From the NCBI GenBank assembly GCA_008828725.1, contig MEHQ01003854.1, forward strand, positions 1,340,652-1,404,651: 64,000 nt of DNA, written 5' to 3'. Below are positions 58,680 through 64,000 of this stretch, piece after piece. Numbering within the stretch: the first letter of the stretch is position 1; every line of letters begins with the position of its first letter. The translations under genes were made by a program, and so were the position numbers. The notes beneath the pieces were generated by a model that did no database searches, had not been told where the DNA came from, and saw only the letters and a program-made list of their open reading frames with translations. The stretch is from Saccharina japonica (taxonomy: Eukaryota; Sar; Phaeophyceae; Laminariales; Laminariaceae).

Positions 58680-59060
58680 ACGGGTTAGACCCCGCACGGG
58701 AAAACCCTCCGAATACGCTGTAAACCCCTCCCTCCCCGCGGATCCGACCCGTTCCAGGGGATGCCCGTTCCAGGGGATGGAGCGAGGCGTCTCCGTGAGG
58801 TGGCCTTCCCCTGTCCCCCGCTCGCCGAGTTCGGGACCGTCGCCCGTTTTTTCGCCGGGGTCTCCGAGGGCTGACGCGTGGGCCGGGCCGGGCGTGGGTG
58901 AGGTGCCGATCGGGGTCGGGTGGCGCGCGGTAGAGCCGGTCTCCCGAGGGGCATACCGAAACGGCATAGTCCTGAAGACCCGAAACGACACCATCGTCAC
59001 CACCACGACCGAAGCGTATTATATTATGAGGATAATCAGAGATTCCTCTCGTGATCCACA
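58680..59060. other. GC-rich patch, open on both strands
   Basis: About 300 bp of high GC content between AT-rich neighbours, with CCGTTCCAGGGGATG repeated in tandem (58749, 58766). The strand of any coding is unclear. Confidence 0.35.
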
Positions 59061-59200
59061 CAAATACCTTAGAAGGAGAATTAGCCCAACTACAACACCC
59101 CATCACACATAGATGCAATGCAGTTCCACATACCGAACAATGGTACCATGACTTTCTCACACAACGTAGTGGTCTTGTCATTCGGACTACCTGAAATACC
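59060..59200 (-). pseudogene. Possible piggyBac transposase Cys-rich tail
   Basis: The minus-strand frame reads RPLRCVRKSWYHCSVCGTAL then HLCVMGCC. The pattern C-x2-C-x6-C-x3-C after an aromatic residue resembles the C-terminal zinc region of piggyBac transposases. No DDD catalytic core was found nearby, and the frame continues into unlike sequence. Confidence 0.25.
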
Positions 59201-59247
59201 GGGATTTCAAGAAGTGGAACAACAACTGACCGCCCACGGATGCTCAG

Positions 59248-59394
59248 AGTGGGGCCGCAACCCCGGAGGAGCGCGGGGCCAAAGAGAAGGTCGCCCTCGC
59301 CGCCTTGACGGAAGTCCGGACGATTTCTCACAATGCGGCCATTGAGATGGTCACACGCTTTAACGAGTCGAAATTCCGCTCCACTGAGAGTTGA
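59248..59394 (+). CDS. Probable terminal exon of an unidentified gene
   Basis: After the acceptor GCTCAG, 48 codons run in frame to TGA at 59392-59394: SGAATPEERGAKEKVALAAL, then TEVRTISHNAAIEMVTRFNE and SKFRSTES. Amphipathic, charged and GC-rich at third positions, unlike the flanks. No family recognised and upstream exons not found. It overlaps a minus-strand frame of lower quality. Confidence 0.35.
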   Translation, partial: SGAATPEERGAKEKVALAALTEVRTISHNAAIEMVTRFNESKFRSTES

Positions 59395-60560
59395 TCAAGA
59401 TGGAAATATATTTTATCTATTTTTTTTTGGTGTGTATTAGCGTCTTAGCTGTACGGAAACAAAACTTGGGGAGAAGTAACCATGTTGGGAGGAATTCCGG
59501 GTCAATTATGCATCGTTTCGGGGCAATCATATGCCGTTTCAGGGCAATTTCGGGGTAATTTCGGAACATTTTTTCGAAAAATCGACATGATCTCCGATTT
59601 AATTTTGAGACCGGATTCGGATTCCTCTCGGTCGCCCGATTCTTGCTGACTTTGTTTCACTTGTCAACTCTCGAAATTGCGCGAGATAAAGTGGGTAGCC
59701 AGTAGAGTGATTTTGTTTCGGACGGACCATACACAAAACCATGGAGTATTTCTAAAAAACGAAAATCACTATCAACTGATGTGATATCGTGGATTTCGCC
59801 GAAGCTAATACCTGGTATAAACATATATAACTTAATGCTGAGTCCACCGTAAAGCACGCAGGATAAAAAGTTTAATTCCGGGCCTCAGTATCGGAATCTC
59901 GGCACCTCAATATCTCGAGGATTTTTTCATTTCTTCGAGCGCTCTTTTCGAAGATCGGCTCCGACGCCCCTCGCGCTTCCTTCCCCACGCTTACCTCGCC
60001 GCGAACGTGTGCGGGAGCAGAGAGAGAGAAGCAAGAAGTAGGCATAATCTTGGATTTTGGGTGGCATGTCGAGCATTTCTTTGAATCGTGACAGGGGGGG
60101 GGGTAGTCACAAACACAAAGCGGCGACTTTTGAAAATAATGGAGTAGTATCGTTCAGGAGTCACATTTTGTCGGCCCTTTGCATCGTCGAGGTCCATGTT
60201 GCTTCACACGACATCTCCCCGAGTGAGTATTTACGGTGTAGGTGCTCTCTACATTTCACAGTGCTGCTGTGGCGAGAGGGTCGACTTCAACGCCCCTCGC
60301 TCTTCGTACTCACCATTGAATACCTCTCTGTGAACCGTGAACGCGAGCAGGATGATGTCATGTGGGGTTTGCTCGTACCAAAAGTCTGATTATATAATTG
60401 TACTGAGTTGTGTGATTCTTGTAACGGTATTATATCTACGGAGATTGGCTCCGATCCTATACCTGAGGATGATTTCTTAAGGCATTACATTATTGGGATG
60501 TTTTCCTAGGGGAGAGTTCATATAACTTGGTTTTAGAATTCGGTTTGAGTTGATTTTTCA
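59395..60560. other. No gene supported
   Basis: GGGGCAATTTCGG-type short repeats (59515-59565), a G-run (60092-60101) and ORFs of 66-110 codons without motifs. Confidence 0.35.
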
Positions 60561-60568
60561 CGTCGCAA

Positions 60569-60650
60569 TACCGTTTTGTCCGAAAATGTAAGGGACGTAT
60601 GAGTATGAATACGAGTACCAATAACTTCTTACGGTTCCGGACAGAGCGGC
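60569..60650. mobile_element. Stowaway-like element, copy c
   Basis: CCGTTTTGTCCGAAAATGTA and ACGGTTCCGGACAGAGCGG ends, about 80 bp. Confidence 0.6.
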
Positions 60651-60658
60651 AGTGCTGT

Positions 60659-60745
60659 GTACCCCTTCGTCCGGAAATACAGGGACTGTTTGAGTACTAT
60701 TATGGGTATAAAAATATCTTATATTTGCGGACAGAGTGTGGCATA
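60659..60745. mobile_element. Stowaway-like element, copy d
   Basis: CCCCTTCGTCCGGAAATACA and CTTATATTTGCGGACAGAGTG ends, 8 bp after copy c. The two form a tandem pair. Confidence 0.6.
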
Positions 60746-61261
60746 TTTTTCCGTGTGAGATCTGAAGGAAAACCTGTTCTGCACTCGTACTCGTACTGCA
60801 AGTACGGGGTTCGCTCGCTGCTGCAGGTAACCGCGAGGGCTCGAATCCACAGAGACAAAGCTACTGCTGCTGGTTATATAGTCTGGTGCTGGGGTTGTTG
60901 TGGTGTGGCTACGCGCCCGCACCCAAAAGCTTGTGCATCTGGCCTCTGGGCAGATGGTACGTGTAGGGACAGAGCAGCCTGCGCTGGCCCTGACTTTCGA
61001 CCCTCTCAAAGGGACAGAGCGCAGGGCCCCAAGAACACAACTAGGAACATACTACAGGCGGGAAATACCGCCACACCACGAGGGTGCTGGGCCGCCCGCT
61101 GCGAGGGCCATTGTCCAAATATCCGGCTTGCAACAGCGCTATCTCTCTGTCTCGCATATCCGCACGTCTCGCTTCCTGGCAGCGCCGAGACTGTCAGGCT
61201 TGTCAGCGGCCACCAATCACCACCGCCCGTCCTTACGTAATCCTTACAAAACTCGTATGTG

Positions 61262-61600
61262 ATTGGTCTTAGTATACTGCTCGAACAGCCTGTGATTGGT
61301 CCGTCCTTAAATAAAACTTCCTTACGTATAGGTGCTGTGCCCGGAGATTGCGGCGGGATTTGTGTTTCCCCGAGGGGTTGCATAACATTATATTTGGATT
61401 CCTTTCCAGGGTCCTGGGGGAAGCGGATAAGTGGCCCTCTTCCCCTCACTACAATTATTGTAGTAATAACTGATAACTGGTTTCTCCATCTTCTCCATCG
61501 CCTCATGGCAAGTTCCACCCTCTCATCACCCAAACGCATCCGGTGCACGAGTTTACCCATTACGCTAGCGTCCTGACATACAGTCACGGGAGTTCCGGCA
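61262..61600 (+). promoter_or_regulatory. Possible LTR/leader of the copia-like element
   Basis: Two GTGATTGGTC motifs (61259, 61291; CCAAT-box like in reverse) and AATAAA (61309) lie about 300 bp before the first Gag-like ATG at 61615. LTR ends and a primer-binding site were not identified, so limits are arbitrary. Confidence 0.25.
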
Positions 61601-61614
61601 CAGGGTACAACACC

Positions 61615-64000
61615 ATGGATCTGTCATCCTTCGCCACGCTCACCGTCGAGGAGCAGCATCACATGCAACGAGCTGCCCAAGAATACGCAGCCCAGCACCT
61701 GAAAGCCAAGGAGGAAGCAGCCGCCACGAGTGCAGTAAAGGAAGCAGGAAGGAAGGAAGGAGAGTACGCAAGCCCAGGACAAGGAGACTAAGTAGGAGCA
61801 GCGACCATCCCACCACCGCCGACCCAGGGCTAGAGATGACGAGAAAAGCAGCCCAAGAGGTACTCCAGTGACAGCAACAGGCAGCGTCTCCCTTACAGGC
61901 AGGCGCGTTACGTGTTTTTACTAGTCATAGCGGTACTAGGCCTTCGGTTTTCGATGGTTGCTTTAAGCCGGGAGAGGACATCCAGCAGAGAGTGATGGTG
62001 CTTGTGACGAAGATGAATTCATATTTTTGGGAGAGGGGTTGCCAACAGGCCGTGGGGAGTAAGGTACCAATCAAGGTTGCCAACAGGCATTGATAGCAAA
62101 GTTTGGTAGAGAGAAGGTGGATCAGACGTCAACGGCTTGGAGTATACTGGCAAATTGCATCTCACACAAAGCACTTGCAGAACTGGCAACAGCAACGGGT
62201 AGCCCGAGTGAGGGGTGGTCTGCTTTTAAGAAGCACTACGCACCTCAGGCTGCAGCATAAAAGGCTAGACTTACTCAAGCATGGTACAACCTTAGGATGA
62301 AGGACGGGGAAAGCCCCAACGAGTTTCGTTCGCGAGGTTGTGTGCTCAGGACCAGACTTAGTAACCATGGAATGGTTTTCCCTGATATCGACGCTAACCA
62401 ACACTTTGCGCGTAACCTTTCCCCTGCTTTTGGAGTGCAAAAAATCATTTTTCTCGCCAATGCAGAGTTGACGTACCACGCCCTTGAAGATGTGGTGCTC
62501 AGCGCGTACGGGGAGATGGAGATGTCGAGGGAGGAGGAGCAGAGGGACGGGACGGGATACGACCTCGTTGCTGCCGACGGAGGTCGGGGCGATGGGGGTG
62601 CTCGGCATGGCGGGAGAGGTGACCGAGGCGGACGCGGAAGGAGCCGGAGGAGCGATCCCAGGGGTGGACACCAGCAGCAGCAGCAGCAGCCGTACCAGCA
62701 GCATCAACAGCAGCAGCAGCAGTAGCAGCAGCAGCCGTACCAGCAGCAGCCGCAACGGGAGCCGTACAAGCAGCAGACGCAGCAACAGCAGCAACAACAG
62801 CAGCAGCCACAGCAGCGGCCGCCGCACCCCAGCGGTGGGGGTGGTGGTGGTTGGAGCGGGGCATCACAGCAGTGGGGCCATCGAGGCAGAGGACCTGGCG
62901 GCTGGGGAGGCAGAGGAAGGTATGGGGGTGGTCGTGCGTAAGCAGTTGGGGGTAGGGGGAGAGGCAACCCTCCCCCCCACGGCGGCTACGGAACCGCGCC
63001 ACCTCGCCCGGGGGGTCCCACCTTGAGTGGAGCCCCCCGCCCTCCGTATGCGTCACCTGGTCGACAGCAGCCGTGGTCGCACTCGTACGGTCAAGAAAAT
63101 ATTGCTGGCACCACCGCCGCCGCCGCCGCCGCCGCCCCCGTCACCATCGCCGCCTGTGATGACGATCCGAGTGCTCATGGTCCTTACGCTGCCGCCGCCG
63201 CTGGGAGCGGCAGCTACTACGACGACGACTACGGAGAGTACTTATACTACGAGGAGGAGCAACCACTGGAGTACCAGCCGCCGCTTCTGCAGCAGTACCA
63301 GCGGCCGCCTCTGCAGCAGTACCAGCCACCACCTCCGCACCAGTACTCGCCGCCGCCTGCGCAGCAGTACCAGTCGCCGCCTGTACAGCAGTACCAACCG
63401 CCGCCTGCGCAGGAGTACCAGCCGTCTTCTGCACAGCAGTACCAGCCACCGCCTGTACCGCAGTACCAGCCACCGCCGCCGCCGGAGTATTAGCAACTGC
63501 CGCCGCCCCAGCACCTCCAGCATCATCCCAGCCATGTTTCACCCTCTTCCTCTGTGCCTTGTCCCGGAGTATCTACATCTCCCCGGAGTGCTCTGCATCT
63601 ACTGATGGCACGTTCAGTGCCACAAGGCGAGTCGGATTTGATTGTTGATAGAGTAGGAGTGAGTGGTGTGGCGCTTGCAAGCCAGGAGGATAGTGAGACT
63701 ATTGGGGAGTGTATCAGACGACCACCAGGTAGTGAACATTAGGTTTCCGATAACGGGTCCACAAACCACGTTACCAGCGACGCTCGTAACGTCTACGACT
63801 GGGTAGAGATCCCCCCTGGTAAGGAAAGAGTTCTGATTGGTGACGGTAAGGGGATGAGGGTGACAGGAGTAGGTAGCCTCAACCTGAAAATGCATTCGAA
63901 AACTGATTTCAATGTAAAGTTGACGGGAATGTACGTCACAGAGGGTATGGGGTTCGACCTTTTTTCTCTTTATCAAGCGCAAGCGCGGCAAGAGATTATT
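61615..64000 (+). pseudogene. Copia-like retrotransposon Gag-protease region, degraded, cut by window edge
   Basis: ATG at 61615 (MDLSSFATLTVEEQ, coiled-coil-like, stop at 61789). Gag follows in another frame from 61941 (RPSVFDGCFKPGEDI). A 38-bp tandem duplication at 62038-62113 shifts the frame. Then comes a long frame with GREKVDQTSTAWSILAN, LRMKDGESPNEFRSRG and ALEDVVLSAYGEMEM, typical of copia Gag. After it are an RG-rich stretch, a Gln-rich run, and an octapeptide array of the type QQYQPPPA (about 63266-63490). Near 63749 is the protease site SDNGSTNHVTSDA, then VLIGDGKGMRVTGVGSLNL. In-frame stops in this frame: TAA near 62261, TAG 62723, TAA near 62939, TAG 63491 and TAG near 63737. 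The earlier Gag frame has TGA at 61869. Integrase and RT lie beyond the window. Confidence 0.7.
62670..62830 (+). repeat. CAG/CAA-rich run within copia Gag
   Basis: Codes polyglutamine with PY interruptions in the Gag frame. Other frames give the poly-Ser, poly-Leu and poly-Cys artefact ORFs. Confidence 0.85.

Noticed and set aside
62162-63056. Leu-, Ala- or Cys-rich minus-strand ORFs of 185-221 codons
   Set aside because: Antisense of the polyglutamine and RG-rich copia Gag.

Overview
The window is eukaryotic nuclear DNA from a repeat-rich genome with long introns. Genes are cut into short GC-rich exons by GT-AG introns of 0.75-3.8 kb packed with microsatellites, minisatellites and small inverted-repeat elements. 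Mobile elements make up most of the rest. A stramenopile alga, most likely a brown alga, is my best guess. That rests on remembered resemblance of the LINE and zinc-finger genes to algal repeat families and on the gene style, so it is an inference and not a proof. A 726-base N gap (27555-28280) and one N (12070) mark assembly breaks.

Region 1 (about 0.2-15.1 kb, + strand) is one host gene, an acetyl-CoA C-acetyltransferase (thiolase). Nine exons are identifiable. Two expected pieces are not found: a micro-exon before the active-site Cys exon, and the exon carrying the catalytic His (GHP motif). The introns hold a family of about 120-bp inverted-repeat elements, a mariner-like and a hAT-like element, two CTGT tracts, CCATA pentamer tracts and a 1.1-kb perfect tetranucleotide tract.

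Region 2 (15-34 kb) is mostly non-coding. It holds inverted-repeat elements of several families (Stowaway-like, TTAA-flanked, long-TIR), minisatellites, two convergent LINE fragments on either side of the N gap, dispersed LINE-tail copies that end in GAGTAC plus a poly-C run, a tRNA-like sequence, and three exons of an unrecognised membrane-protein gene (31058-34097, +).

Region 3 (35-46.5 kb) has little simple sequence. It looks like a graveyard of LTR-retrotransposon pieces on both strands: a gypsy-like integrase core (- strand), protease-like pieces, and a copia-like Gag knuckle and protease motif (+ strand).

Region 4 (46.54-50.18 kb) is the most striking element, a tyrosine-recombinase retrotransposon with RT, RNase H and YR. 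Its repeats are arranged A1 - coding - B1A2 - B2, the split-direct-repeat layout of Ngaro/PAT elements. The recombinase is intact in its catalytic residues and carries an N-terminal RanBP2-type zinc finger. The 5' coding part is deleted and the RT-RH frame is broken.

Region 5 (50-64 kb) holds a palindromic TACTCGGAGTA array, a three-exon multi-zinc-finger gene with in-frame stops (54.3-56.1 kb), a GC-rich patch with exon-like sequence, more Stowaway-like elements, and the 5' part of a degraded copia-like retrotransposon that runs off the right edge.
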